The translations under genes were made by a program, and so were the position numbers. A DNA stretch of 26,417 bases from Clostridia bacterium (lineage in GTDB: Bacteria; Bacillota; Clostridia; Oscillospirales; Acutalibacteraceae), in contig CAADUC010000096.1 of the NCBI GenBank assembly GCA_900752115.1, forward strand, positions 1-26,417. Reading direction: 5' to 3'. Shown here piece by piece: positions 15,101 through 23,089 of this stretch (positions within the stretch are counted from its first letter, which is position 1; each line of letters opens with the position of its first letter). The notes below the pieces were generated by a model, which saw only the letters and a list, made by a program, of their open reading frames with translations, did no database searches and was not told where the DNA came from.

Positions 15101-18100
15101 ATGACAACGAAACCGGAAAAAAGTGAGGAAAGGCAGGACTGGATTCATCTCGAAAAGTCCGGTTACCTGGAGCTGGTGTGTATCGCCACCGAGCAGACGG
15201 AACTGCGTCCCGGGGATAGCTTGCCCTTCCAATACAGAGGCCTTTCGCTGTCCATGGAGATTGACGAAAATACTGTACTGCCGCAGACGCAGTATGCGAA
15301 GGGGGAGGAACTGTGCGTCGTCGGTCTTGTAAACGACGAACGCTGTGTGGCACAGGCGGCGGTTCCCCGTCCGTACTACGATCGCTTCCGTTCCTTTCCC
15401 AGCGCGGAGGAGAAGGCGGAGGCCATCCGCCGGTTTGCTTTTCTGCCGGAGGCAGTGCAGGAAGAGCTTACCGCCAGACTGAACGGAGAACGGTATCCGA
15501 TCGCCCGGCTGGCAGAAAATCAGGGGGAAAAGATCGAGGATCTGCGCTTTCGTTTTCAGCTTTGCCGCGACACGTATACGCAGCAGCAGCAGCTCGACAT
15601 TGAGACGATATTCCGTGAATGCGGTTCGAGTGAATACAAACGCGAGATGAAGGCGGAATGCCGCCTTCGGTATATTCTCGGCATCGATCAGTCCTCCGCA
15701 AAGGACTTTCGCCTGTCAAAGGAGGAAATTATCGAAGCTCTCGACGAGAGGCTCTACCGGCTCGACGCTGTGAAGGAGAAAATCGCGGAAGCGATCGTCG
15801 CGGCAAAATATGCGAATCGGAAGGGTTTTGCAATTCTGCTCGTGGGCAGTCCCGGCGTCGGCAAAACGTCGATCATCCGGGCTGTCGCGGAGGTTCTTGG
15901 CAGGCCGTATTTTACCGTTTCCCTCGGCTCGTCCAGCTCGCTTCTCGATCTCATCGGCGATGCTCCGCACTATGAATCCGCGGACTGCGGTTTGGTCGTG
16001 AAAAACTTTTATAAGATCGGCACCACAGAGGCCGTGGTCGGTCTTGACGAGTTTGACAAGCCTTATCGGTCGGACAAGGAAGGGGGAGGCAAAAGCACAA
16101 AGGTGTTCAACGACGCCCTTTCGGATGAGCACATGTTCCGCGACGTGTTTCTCGGCACGGGGATCAACACGAAGAACACGCTCTTTATTGCGACGGCCAA
16201 TTCCACCGAAACCATTGCGGAGAACCTGCTCAACCGCTTTGTGGTGATCCATATTCCCGATTATACAGAAGAGGAGAAGGCAGAGATCGCCCGCAGGCAT
16301 ATTCTGCCGGAGCTTTTCCGGGAGTACGGCATTGGTGAACGGGAGATCGTCTTCGAAAAGGACGTGCTGCTCTACATTGCCCGGCATTACTGCGAGGACG
16401 AGGGCGCGCGTGACATGAAGAAGCATCTGCGATCGCTGGTGGATCACATTCTCGCATTCTGGGATTCAGCGTGTGTGCGCCCGAAGTTTACCGTCACGCG
16501 TGAATTTGTCGAGGCCTCGCTCGCCTCGGGCGTGAACGAGGACTCCTCGGTCATTGTGTTCCGCCGCAACAGAGGGAAGTATTCCGATGAGACGGCGGCG
16601 GAGATTCGTTCCCTGATCGGCAAGTGCCGCTGCGACGATCTTTCCTCGCAGGAGAGGGAGCAGTACACGAAGCGGCTCTCCTATCTCACACGCCTCATTC
16701 CGAGCGGGGAAGCGTTCCGGACGTTTGACGTCGACGCCTTCTACCGCCGGGTGAACGAGACGCACTGCGGCATGGAGAGCGTGAAGGATACGATCGCCCA
16801 GGTTTTTTATCTGAACAGTCTGAACAAGCGTCCGCTCACAAGCGTCCGGATTCTTCTGGTCGGTCCGCCCGGCGTCGGAAAAACGTCCATTGCCGCGAGC
16901 ATTGCCGCGGCATGCGGGGCGCAGCTTCAGAAGATTTCCCTCAACGGCGTCTCGGACGACGTGGTGCTTAAGGGACATTCGCCCACCTATGTCGGCTCGG
17001 ATGCCGGACTGATCGTGAAGGCGCTGTACCGGATGAAAACCACAAAAGGCATCCTTCTGCTCGACGAGATTGACAAGCTGGGCAGCCGCAGCGGGGCGGA
17101 GGCGTCCCACGCGCTGGTGGACCTGCTTGACGACTCCGCGCAGTTTACCGATCACTTTCTCGGCGTGCCGGTGGATCTCTCGCAGACGCTTTTCCTGGCC
17201 ACGGCCAACAATCTCTCCGCCGTTCCGCCGCTTCTGCGCGACCGGTTCACGGTCATCACGCTGGAGGGCTATTCGGAGCGCGAAAAAGAGGAGATTCTAG
17301 GTTCCTACATCATTCCGCGTGTTACGGCGGAGTACTGCCCGCGAGAGCTTGACGTGCGCTTCCCGCAGGAGACACAGAGCCTTTTGCTTTCTTCGTACTG
17401 CCAATCGATGGGCGTGCGCGACGCCGACCGGGCAGTGCGGCGGCTGGTCCGTGAGAAACTTTTCTCACTTCGCGGCGGCGCGGCGGACAGCGCGCTTGTC
17501 ACGCCGGAAGATGTGGAGCGTGTCCTTGGCAGTCCGCCGCCTCAGCGCGGCAATTTTCCGGACACGATCTATCCCGGCCTGACGCGTGCGCTTGCCGTCA
17601 CCGAGGACGGCTGCGGCATGACCTTCTCCGTGGAAACCATCCTGCTGCCCGGCGAGGACACCCTGACGCTGACCGGTTTGCCGAAGGCGAGCACCGTGGA
17701 TTCAGTCCGGCTGGCCGTCAGCTTCATCAAGCGCCGGTGGCCCGGCGCGCTTCGCAGCAAGGGTATTCACGTCCATTTCGGAGAGGGATCCGTGGAGAAG
17801 GACGGTCCGAGCGCAGGCGTGGCGATCCTGATTTCGCTCCTTTCCGCCGTGTTCGGGGAGAAGGTTGACGGATCGGCGACGTATACGGGCGAAATCAACG
17901 GTAACGGCTGTGTGTTCTGCATCGGCGGAACGCGTGCCAAGATTCGCGCGGCCGAGCAGGCGGGCTGTACCCGGGTTTTTCTCCCGTACGACAACTACCG
18001 GGAACTCACGGAGAAAGAACTCTCCGAGCTTCGTATCAAGGTGATCCCGGTCCGTCATGTAGACGAGGTGATCCGCGAGGTGCTGCCGCGGCTTGAGGAG

Positions 18101-18145
18101 AAGACGCTGGAAACCTGCGCGGAGCCGTCCACATGCGGAGCGTGA
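15101..18145 (+). CDS. Lon-family ATP-dependent protease with two tandem AAA+ modules
   Basis: A 1014-residue protein ending in a Lon protease domain. The catalytic Ser904 sits in DGPSAG and Lys947 in GGTRAK, 43 residues apart, exactly the Ser679-Lys722 spacing of E. coli Lon. Upstream are two full Lon-like AAA+ modules rather than one. Module 1 has Walker A GSPGVGKT (249-256) and Walker B VVGLDEFDK (312-320). Module 2 has Walker A GPPGVGKT (588-595) and Walker B ILLLDEIDK (651-659). Each is followed by a small domain with a (G/S)xRD-type motif (EDEGARDMKK and SMGVRDADRA). The first 230 residues are a poorly conserved N-domain with a glutamine-rich helical stretch. No membrane segment is seen, unlike LonB. 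The ATG at 15101 follows GGAAGGGG and GAGG. It is an intact gene between the acidic protein and a membrane protein, probably cotranscribed. Confidence 0.88.
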   Translation: MTTKPEKSEERQDWIHLEKSGYLELVCIATEQTELRPGDSLPFQYRGLSLSMEIDENTVLPQTQYAKGEELCVVGLVNDERCVAQAAVPRPYYDRFRSFPSAEEKAEAIRRFAFLPEAVQEELTARLNGERYPIARLAENQGEKIEDLRFRFQLCRDTYTQQQQLDIETIFRECGSSEYKREMKAECRLRYILGIDQSSAKDFRLSKEEIIEALDERLYRLDAVKEKIAEAIVAAKYANRKGFAILLVGSPGVGKTSIIRAVAEVLGRPYFTVSLGSSSSLLDLIGDAPHYESADCGLVVKNFYKIGTTEAVVGLDEFDKPYRSDKEGGGKSTKVFNDALSDEHMFRDVFLGTGINTKNTLFIATANSTETIAENLLNRFVVIHIPDYTEEEKAEIARRHILPELFREYGIGEREIVFEKDVLLYIARHYCEDEGARDMKKHLRSLVDHILAFWDSACVRPKFTVTREFVEASLASGVNEDSSVIVFRRNRGKYSDETAAEIRSLIGKCRCDDLSSQEREQYTKRLSYLTRLIPSGEAFRTFDVDAFYRRVNETHCGMESVKDTIAQVFYLNSLNKRPLTSVRILLVGPPGVGKTSIAASIAAACGAQLQKISLNGVSDDVVLKGHSPTYVGSDAGLIVKALYRMKTTKGILLLDEIDKLGSRSGAEASHALVDLLDDSAQFTDHFLGVPVDLSQTLFLATANNLSAVPPLLRDRFTVITLEGYSEREKEEILGSYIIPRVTAEYCPRELDVRFPQETQSLLLSSYCQSMGVRDADRAVRRLVREKLFSLRGGAADSALVTPEDVERVLGSPPPQRGNFPDTIYPGLTRALAVTEDGCGMTFSVETILLPGEDTLTLTGLPKASTVDSVRLAVSFIKRRWPGALRSKGIHVHFGEGSVEKDGPSAGVAILISLLSAVFGEKVDGSATYTGEINGNGCVFCIGGTRAKIRAAEQAGCTRVFLPYDNYRELTEKELSELRIKVIPVRHVDEVIREVLPRLEEKTLETCAEPSTCGA

Positions 18146-18211
18146 GGAAAGGCCGCGGCCCTTCCCACGCAGAGGATGGAATCGTTTGACCGAAAGAAAG
18201 GAAGGCATGCT

Positions 18212-18808
18212 ATGGAGGAGAGAACAGGGAGCGTACCCGCGTTTGTGGTGCATGGTCTTTGGCTGCTTCTGTTTTTTGGAGCGCCCGCGGCGCTCGCTGC
18301 GGCCTATGTGACGCAGCAGGGCGAGGCGGGCTTTGAGACATGGAAAACGCTTGCGGAGTGCGCCGTATACCTGCTGTGGTGCGGCTGTGCCGTGCGCTTT
18401 TTCCGTCTGACAACGCGCCGCATCTCGTCGTTCGGCGTGGGGCTGCTTGCGGCGGCTGTGGTGTCGCTGGGGCTGGCAGCGGCGGTTTTCCTGTTTAACA
18501 ACCTGCTTCACTTTCTGCAATATGCCGTTTCAGCGGGAGCTCTATGTTCCTCGCCGCTGGGGTACGGATGGTTTCTGCGGGAGGATTTGCTGTATCAGGA
18601 AGGTGCGGGACCGCTTCGCTATGTTCTTGCCTTTACTACCACCCTGATGTTCTGTGTGCTTTTCCTCGCCGCCCGCCTGTACGGGGAGGAGATGGCCCGC
18701 ATCATGAAGCAGAAGATGGAACTGTTTGAAGAATTCATTTGCGGCGACGATGACGATGACGACGACGATAACGACAATAACAACAATAACGACGGCCTGC
18801 CCTGGTGA
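18212..18808 (+). CDS. Four-helix membrane protein with Asp/Asn-repeat tail
   Basis: Unrecognised 198-residue protein. Hydrophobic segments lie at about 11-33, 47-64, 74-99 and 136-157, giving four membrane spans. A charged helix follows (YGEEMARIMKQKMELFEEF), then a tail of eight Asp, mixed Asp/Asn and five Asn (residues 179-194) ending GLPW. With an even number of spans both ends are probably cytoplasmic. The ATG at 18212 follows AAAGAAAGGAAGG at proper spacing. It starts 66 bases after the tandem-AAA Lon gene and is followed by a strong terminator, so it looks like the last gene of that operon. It could be a membrane anchor or a substrate; the acidic tail echoes the first gene of the operon. 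Function is unknown. Confidence 0.8.
   Translation: MEERTGSVPAFVVHGLWLLLFFGAPAALAAAYVTQQGEAGFETWKTLAECAVYLLWCGCAVRFFRLTTRRISSFGVGLLAAAVVSLGLAAAVFLFNNLLHFLQYAVSAGALCSSPLGYGWFLREDLLYQEGAGPLRYVLAFTTTLMFCVLFLAARLYGEEMARIMKQKMELFEEFICGDDDDDDDDNDNNNNNDGLPW
18746..18793 (+). repeat. Coding GAY/AAY trinucleotide repeat
   Basis: Sixteen successive GAC/GAT and AAC/AAT codons encode the Asp/Asn tail of the membrane protein. Codons are mixed rather than identical, which argues for selection on the acidic or polar tail as well as slippage. Confidence 0.85.
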
Positions 18809-18861
18809 GAGGGAAAAGTCCTCCGCTCTCTGCGGCATTGGGAACAGGGCGGCAAATGAGA

Positions 18862-18905
18862 GGGCCTGTGCACTCCTCGGGGAGCGCGCAGGCCCCCAAT
18901 TTTTT
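18862..18905 (+). terminator. Intrinsic terminator closing the tandem-AAA Lon operon
   Basis: GGGCCTGTGCACTCC pairs with GGAGCGCGCAGGCCC (13 of 15 Watson-Crick pairs, the others G-U) around a TCGG loop. It is followed by CCAATTTTTT. It lies about 55 bases after the membrane-protein stop. Confidence 0.85.
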
Positions 18906-19018
18906 GTAAAAGGTTGGGGGGAAAAGCGACGGATGTGCCCTCCCGTCCGGGAAAAGACGCTGTAATCTGTTTTGGCTGTGTCCGGCAATCTGCACAAGCA
19001 AAGCGGTGGATTTTTTAG

Positions 19019-19059
19019 CTTGTATCCAAATTCACAAATCGAATACAAGGTGATATTCT
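19019..19059 (+). promoter_or_regulatory. Promoter and inverted-repeat operator of the uronate operon
   Basis: TTCACA (19031-19036), a 17-base spacer and TATTCT (19054-19059) form a reasonable promoter. CTTGTAT (19019-19025) and ATACAAG (19043-19049) are exact reverse complements flanking the -35 box. A further TACAAG lies at 19063-19068. TTGTA/TACAA arms are typical of GntR/FadR-type operators, so autoregulation by the adjacent GntR gene is likely, at least before that gene was broken. Confidence 0.6.
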
Positions 19060-19090
19060 TAGTACAAGGAACCGGGGAGGAGGGACTTTC

Positions 19091-19571
19091 GTGAAAGAGA
19101 TGAACAGTGAAACCATCTATACCGCGCTCAAGCACGAGATCCTTGATCTCACGCTCAAGCCCGGGCAGAGCGTGAGCGAGCATGAGCTCTGTGAGCGCTT
19201 CGCCGTCTCCCGCACCCCGGTGCGCACGGCCCTGCAGCGCTTGCAGGCCGACGGCCTTGTACATGTGATCCCCTACCGGGGGAGCACGGTCTGCCTGCTG
19301 GATTTCGACGAGATCCGGCAGATGATCTATCTGCGCACCGCTGTCGAATCCGAGGTGATCCGCGATTTTATCCCGCTGTGCACGCCTCTGCTTGAGGAAA
19401 AAATCCGCTATCATTGGGGAGCACGAGGAGCTTCTGCGCGTGATTTGTGAGAAGCGGGAAGACGATGTGGCCCCGCTCATGCGCCGTCACCTGTATGGGA
19501 GCATCGGACGGCTCAGAGAGAAGGTTCAGACCGAATTCCGGGAATATTTTATAGCAGAAAAGGAGAAGTAG
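19091..19571 (+). pseudogene. GntR/FadR-type regulator with internal deletion and frameshift
   Basis: Start GTG 19091 with GGGGAGGAGGG upstream. The first 100 residues hold an intact winged helix (LKPGQSVSEHELCERFAVSRTPVRTALQRLQADGLVHVIP) and the beginning of the FCD ligand domain (LRTAVESEVIRDFIPL). That frame stops at 19450 after 119 residues. A second frame from about 19407 to the TAG at 19571 encodes the FCD C-terminus (IIGEHEELLRVICEKREDD, MRRHLYGSIGRLREKV). Normally about 60 more residues, with metal-binding histidines, lie between these parts, so the lesion is a deletion near 19405 rather than a single-base shift. The DNA-binding domain could still be made, but not inducer control. It stands directly ahead of kduI, whose ATG is 3 bases after the old stop. 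Confidence 0.8.
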
Positions 19572-19573
19572 TC

Positions 19574-20416
19574 ATGGACATCCGTTACAGCACCAATCCG
19601 CGCGATGTAAAGCGCTACACCACTGAGGAACTCCGGGAAGAGTTTCACATCAGCGGCCTGTATGAGGCCGACCAGGTCAAGGCTGTGTACAGCCACGTTG
19701 ACCGTATGGTCACGCTCGGCGTTATGCCGGTCAGCGAGACGGTTTCAATTGACAAGGGGATCGACGTGTGGGCGAATTTCGGCACGCACTATTTCCTCGA
19801 GCGCCGCGAGCTCGGCATGTTCAATCTCGGCGGCAGCGGCGTCGTCGTCTGCGACGGCAGGGAGTATCCGATGGGATATAAGGACTGCCTCTATGTGACG
19901 ATGGGTACGAAGGAGGTTCTCTTCCGCAGCAGCGACCCGGCAAACCCGGCCCGCTTCTACATCGTCAGCGCCCCGGCGCACCGCGCTTACGAGACGCGCC
20001 TCATCACCCTGCAGGAGGCCGCAAAGCGCCCGCTCGGCAGCCAGGAGACAGCCAACAAGCGCGTGATCAATCAGTTCATCCACCCCTCCGTGCTGCCGAC
20101 GTGCCAGCTCTCAATGGGCATGACCTGCCTGGAACCCGGCTCCGTCTGGAACACGATGCCCTGCCACACGCACGAGCGCCGCATGGAAATCTACACGTAC
20201 TTCGAGATCCCGGAGAACAACGTCGTTTTCCACCTCATGGGACAGGGTGACGAGACGCGCCACATTGTCATGAAGAATTTCGACGCTGTGATCAGCCCCT
20301 CCTGGAGCATCCATGCGGGCTGCGGCACCTCGAATTATACCTTTATCTGGGCCATGGGCGGCGAAAATCAGGCGTTCGACGACATGGACGAAATTCCGAC
20401 TGCGGAATTGAAATAA
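19574..20416 (+). CDS. kduI: 5-dehydro-4-deoxy-D-glucuronate isomerase
   Basis: Cytoplasmic zinc-dependent cupin isomerase that converts 5-keto-4-deoxyuronate, from unsaturated oligouronides, to 2,5-diketo-3-deoxygluconate. At 280 residues it is full length. The zinc ligands are visible as CHTHERRMEIYTYFE (His198, His200, Glu205) and WSIHAGCGT (His247), two residues offset from E. coli KduI. DVWANFGTHYFLERRELGMFNLGG is the family N-domain. AAAAGGAGAAG lies just upstream of the ATG at 19574. It is the first intact gene of the operon and is followed by a repeat-bearing 220-base gap before kduD. Pectin or glycosaminoglycan breakdown would supply its substrate. Confidence 0.95.
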   Translation: MDIRYSTNPRDVKRYTTEELREEFHISGLYEADQVKAVYSHVDRMVTLGVMPVSETVSIDKGIDVWANFGTHYFLERRELGMFNLGGSGVVVCDGREYPMGYKDCLYVTMGTKEVLFRSSDPANPARFYIVSAPAHRAYETRLITLQEAAKRPLGSQETANKRVINQFIHPSVLPTCQLSMGMTCLEPGSVWNTMPCHTHERRMEIYTYFEIPENNVVFHLMGQGDETRHIVMKNFDAVISPSWSIHAGCGTSNYTFIWAMGGENQAFDDMDEIPTAELK

Positions 20417-20441
20417 CAAAGAGCTTTCGCTTTCCTTTCAG

Positions 20442-20600
20442 GCCGCACATACGCGAGGGAGCGCAGATCAGCGCGCCGGTCAGAGCAAGTTTTTTGTTTT
20501 GCGCCTCACATAAGCAAAGGAGCGCATGTCTGCGTGCCGGGCAGAGCGAAGTTTCTGTTTTGCGCTGCACATACACGGAGGAGCGAAGATAACCGGGACT
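20442..20600 (+). repeat. About 60-base direct repeat, 2.7 copies, between kduI and kduD
   Basis: Units begin at 20442, 20501 and 20562. They share a CACATA box, a GGAGCG(C/A)A box, GCCGG-CAGAGC, and a TTTTGTTTTGCGC-like end. A partial tail of another unit (AGAGCTTTCGCTTTCC) precedes the first. The units resemble each other by eye at about 70 percent. They sit inside the operon where a simple gap would suffice. No hairpin dominates. Function is unknown; a duplicated leader or processing site is possible. Confidence 0.65.
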
Positions 20601-20636
20601 GTCCGGAAGCGGGCAGAGAAAAAGGAGGAACCAGAA

Positions 20637-21437
20637 ATGGATTTTATGGAGAGCTTTTCGCTGAAGGGAAAGGTTGCGCTTGTGACGGGCGCTTCCTACG
20701 GGATCGGCTTTGCCATCGCCAAGGCGTTTTCCGCGGCGGGCGCGACGATCGTTTTCAATGATATTCGTCAGGAGCTCGTTGACAAGGGCCTTGCTTCCTA
20801 CAAGGAGGCCGGGATTGAGGCCCACGGCTATGTCTGCGATGTAACGGACGAAGCCGCTGTACAGTCGTTTGTCAAGCAGGTGGAGGAAGAGGTCGGCGTG
20901 ATCGACATCCTCGTAAACAACGCCGGGATTATCAAGCGCATCCCGATGTGCGACATGACGGCGGAGCAGTTCCGTCAGGTGATCGACGTGGATCTGAACG
21001 CACCCTTTATCGTCTCGAAGGCCGTCATTCCCGGCATGATCAAAAAGGGGCACGGCAAGATCATCAACATCTGCTCGATGATGAGCGAGCTTGGCCGCGA
21101 GACCGTCTCCGCCTATGCGGCGGCCAAGGGCGGTCTGAAAATGCTCACCCGCAACATCTGCTCCGAGTACGGCGAGCACAACATCCAGTGCAACGGCATC
21201 GGCCCCGGCTACATTGCCACCCCGCAGACGGCCCCGCTGCGCGAGCGCCAGCCCGACGGCAGCCGTCATCCGTTCGACAGCTTCGTTGTCGCCAAGACGC
21301 CCGCCGCGCGCTGGGGCACGCCCGAGGATCTCATGGGTCCGGCGGTTTTCCTGGCCTCCGACGCCTCGAACTTTGTCAACGGCCACATTTTGTATGTGGA
21401 CGGAGGCATCCTGGCGTATATCGGCAAGCAGCCGTAA
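20637..21437 (+). CDS. kduD: 2-dehydro-3-deoxy-D-gluconate 5-dehydrogenase, SDR family
   Basis: Short-chain dehydrogenase of 266 residues that reduces 2,5-diketo-3-deoxygluconate to 2-keto-3-deoxygluconate with NAD(P)H. Cofactor motif TGASYGIG (17-24), NNAG (94-97), Ser147 in ICSMMSE, and catalytic Tyr160 with Lys164 (YAAAK) are all present. The C-terminus VNGHILYVDGGILAYIGKQP is typical of proteins annotated as gluconate 5-dehydrogenase or KduD; the operon favours KduD. The frame is open to 20526, but AAAGGAGG just before the ATG at 20637 fixes the start. The next gene, kdgK, starts 12 bases after its stop. Confidence 0.9.
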   Translation: MDFMESFSLKGKVALVTGASYGIGFAIAKAFSAAGATIVFNDIRQELVDKGLASYKEAGIEAHGYVCDVTDEAAVQSFVKQVEEEVGVIDILVNNAGIIKRIPMCDMTAEQFRQVIDVDLNAPFIVSKAVIPGMIKKGHGKIINICSMMSELGRETVSAYAAAKGGLKMLTRNICSEYGEHNIQCNGIGPGYIATPQTAPLRERQPDGSRHPFDSFVVAKTPAARWGTPEDLMGPAVFLASDASNFVNGHILYVDGGILAYIGKQP

Positions 21438-21449
21438 GGAGCCGGAGCG

Positions 21450-22409
21450 ATGAAACCAGCGAAGTTTGTGCTGGCCGGTGAGGCCATGGCTCTGTTCATC
21501 GCGCAGGAGGAGGCTCCGCTTGAGGAGGTCGTCCATTGGGAGTCCGCCGTCGCGGGAGCGGAGCTCAACGTCGCGATCGGGCTGTCGCGTCTGGGCCACA
21601 GCGTCTCCTATCTCACGGCGCTCGGCGACGATTCCTTCGGCCGGATGCTGCGCGCTTTCCTGCGCAGGAATAACATCGGCGAGGATCTCGTCTTTACGGA
21701 TGCGACCCGTCAGACGGGTTTCATGCTCAAGGGAAAGGTCAGCCGCGGCGATCCGCCGATCCAGTATTTCCGTAAAGGCAGCGCGGCTTCGGCCCTCGGA
21801 GAGGAACAGACGGCCTCCTGCCTGGACGGCAAGGAGGGCGGCGTGCTGCACATGACGGGCATTTTTCCCGCTCTTTCCGAGAGCGCGCTTGCCGCTTCGG
21901 AATCGCTGATGCGCCGCGCACGTGAAAAAGGCATGACCGTTACCTTCGACCCGAACCTGCGCCCGCAGCTGTGGAAAGATTCGCAGACGATGGCGGAGAC
22001 GCTTAACCGTCTCGCGGGCTATGCCGACGTGTTTTTGCCCGGCGTAAAGGAGGGCAAGATCCTCTGCGGCGAGGAAACGCCGGAAGGAATTGCGGACTAT
22101 TACCTCGCGCGCGGCGTGAAAGCCGTCATTGTCAAGACGGGCGCGAAGGGCGCTTTCGGCGCGACGAAGGACGAGCGCTTTCAGGAGCCGACCTTCCGCG
22201 CGGAGAAAATCGTCGACACCGTCGGGGCCGGGGACGGCTTCGCGGCGGGGGTGATTTCCGCCATGGCGGAGGGGCTCCCGCTGCGTGAGTGCGTGCGCCG
22301 CGGGAATGCGATCGGCACGCTGCAGATTATGAGTGTGGGAGATAACACCGGCTTGCCGGACAGAGAGCAGCTCGAGCGCTTCATGCGCACGACGCCGCAG
22401 GAGGAATAA
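21450..22409 (+). CDS. kdgK: 2-keto-3-deoxygluconate kinase, PfkB family
   Basis: Ribokinase-type sugar kinase of 319 residues that phosphorylates KDG to KDPG. The N-terminal GEAMALF and AGAELNVAIGLSRLG form the substrate-binding lid region. FDPNLRPQLW is typical of KDG kinases. The C-terminal DTVGAGDGFAAG holds the catalytic base Asp262 and the anion hole. AAGGAGCCGGAGCG precedes the ATG at 21450. It is tightly spaced between kduD (12-base gap) and the aldolase gene (2-base gap), so it is certainly cotranscribed. Confidence 0.93.
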   Translation: MKPAKFVLAGEAMALFIAQEEAPLEEVVHWESAVAGAELNVAIGLSRLGHSVSYLTALGDDSFGRMLRAFLRRNNIGEDLVFTDATRQTGFMLKGKVSRGDPPIQYFRKGSAASALGEEQTASCLDGKEGGVLHMTGIFPALSESALAASESLMRRAREKGMTVTFDPNLRPQLWKDSQTMAETLNRLAGYADVFLPGVKEGKILCGEETPEGIADYYLARGVKAVIVKTGAKGAFGATKDERFQEPTFRAEKIVDTVGAGDGFAAGVISAMAEGLPLRECVRRGNAIGTLQIMSVGDNTGLPDREQLERFMRTTPQEE

Positions 22410-22411
22410 AC

Positions 22412-23089
22412 ATGGATTTTTATGAGAAGCTTCGGCAGGAGAGAATTGTGCCTGTCGTGAAGATTAACGACGCGGCGAAGGCTCCGGACCTCGCGCGTGC
22501 CCTGCTCGCGGGCGGCTTGTCCGTCATCGAGCTGACGTTCCGCTCCGCCGCCGCTGCGGATGCGATCCGCGCCGTGTGCCGTGAGGTTCCGGAGCTTGCG
22601 GTCTGCGCCGGGACCGTCCTGACGCCGGAACAGGCGGCTGAAGCGGTCGAGGCAGGCGCGCAGGCCATCGTCAGCCCCGGCACGAACGAGGAGGTTGTGC
22701 GCTGGTGCCTGCACCGCGGCGTGCCGGTGATTCCCGGCGTCGCCACGCCCACCGAGGCGGAGGCGTGTATCCGTATGGGCCTTGATACGCTCAAGCTTTT
22801 CCCGGCCGAGACGGTCGGCGGCGTCGGCATGCTCAAGGCGCTGGCCGGGCCGTACAGTTATCTGCGCTTTATGCCGACGGGCGGCATCAATCTGAAGAAT
22901 CTCCCGTCGTATCTCGCCTTGCCGAATGTGCTGTGCTGCGGCGGCAGCTGGATTGCCCCGGAGAAGCTCATCGACGCGGGCGATTTTGCGGCTATCACCG
23001 AGCTCGCGCGCGAGGCGGCGCTCCTTACTCGGCCAGCTCGATGGCGAGGCAGTTGGTGTACTCGGTCGGCATCTTCTCAGGAAGCTTGA
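22412..23089 (+). CDS. kdgA: 2-keto-3-deoxy-6-phosphogluconate aldolase (3' end altered)
   Basis: Class I aldolase (Eda/KdgA family) that splits KDPG into pyruvate and glyceraldehyde 3-phosphate, the last step of the pathway encoded here. VPVV (13-16), Glu40 in IELTFR, AGTVL (66-70) and Schiff-base Lys128 in TLKLFPAE are present. The MPTGGI and GGSWIAPEKLI phosphate-binding segments follow. GGAGGAATAAAC precedes the ATG. The normal helix DFAAITELAREAA is intact, but the final residues LTRPARWRGSW to the stop at 23089 are read antisense through the end of the convergent fucosidase gene, a 65-base overlap. The true last few residues may have been lost. Activity is probably kept because the active site is complete. 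Confidence 0.9.
   Translation: MDFYEKLRQERIVPVVKINDAAKAPDLARALLAGGLSVIELTFRSAAAADAIRAVCREVPELAVCAGTVLTPEQAAEAVEAGAQAIVSPGTNEEVVRWCLHRGVPVIPGVATPTEAEACIRMGLDTLKLFPAETVGGVGMLKALAGPYSYLRFMPTGGINLKNLPSYLALPNVLCCGGSWIAPEKLIDAGDFAAITELAREAALLTRPARWRGSWCTRSASSQEA

Noticed and set aside
20343..21851. 502-codon minus-strand open frame across kduD and kdgK
   Set aside because: It is antisense to two genes with complete active sites and shows no motif.
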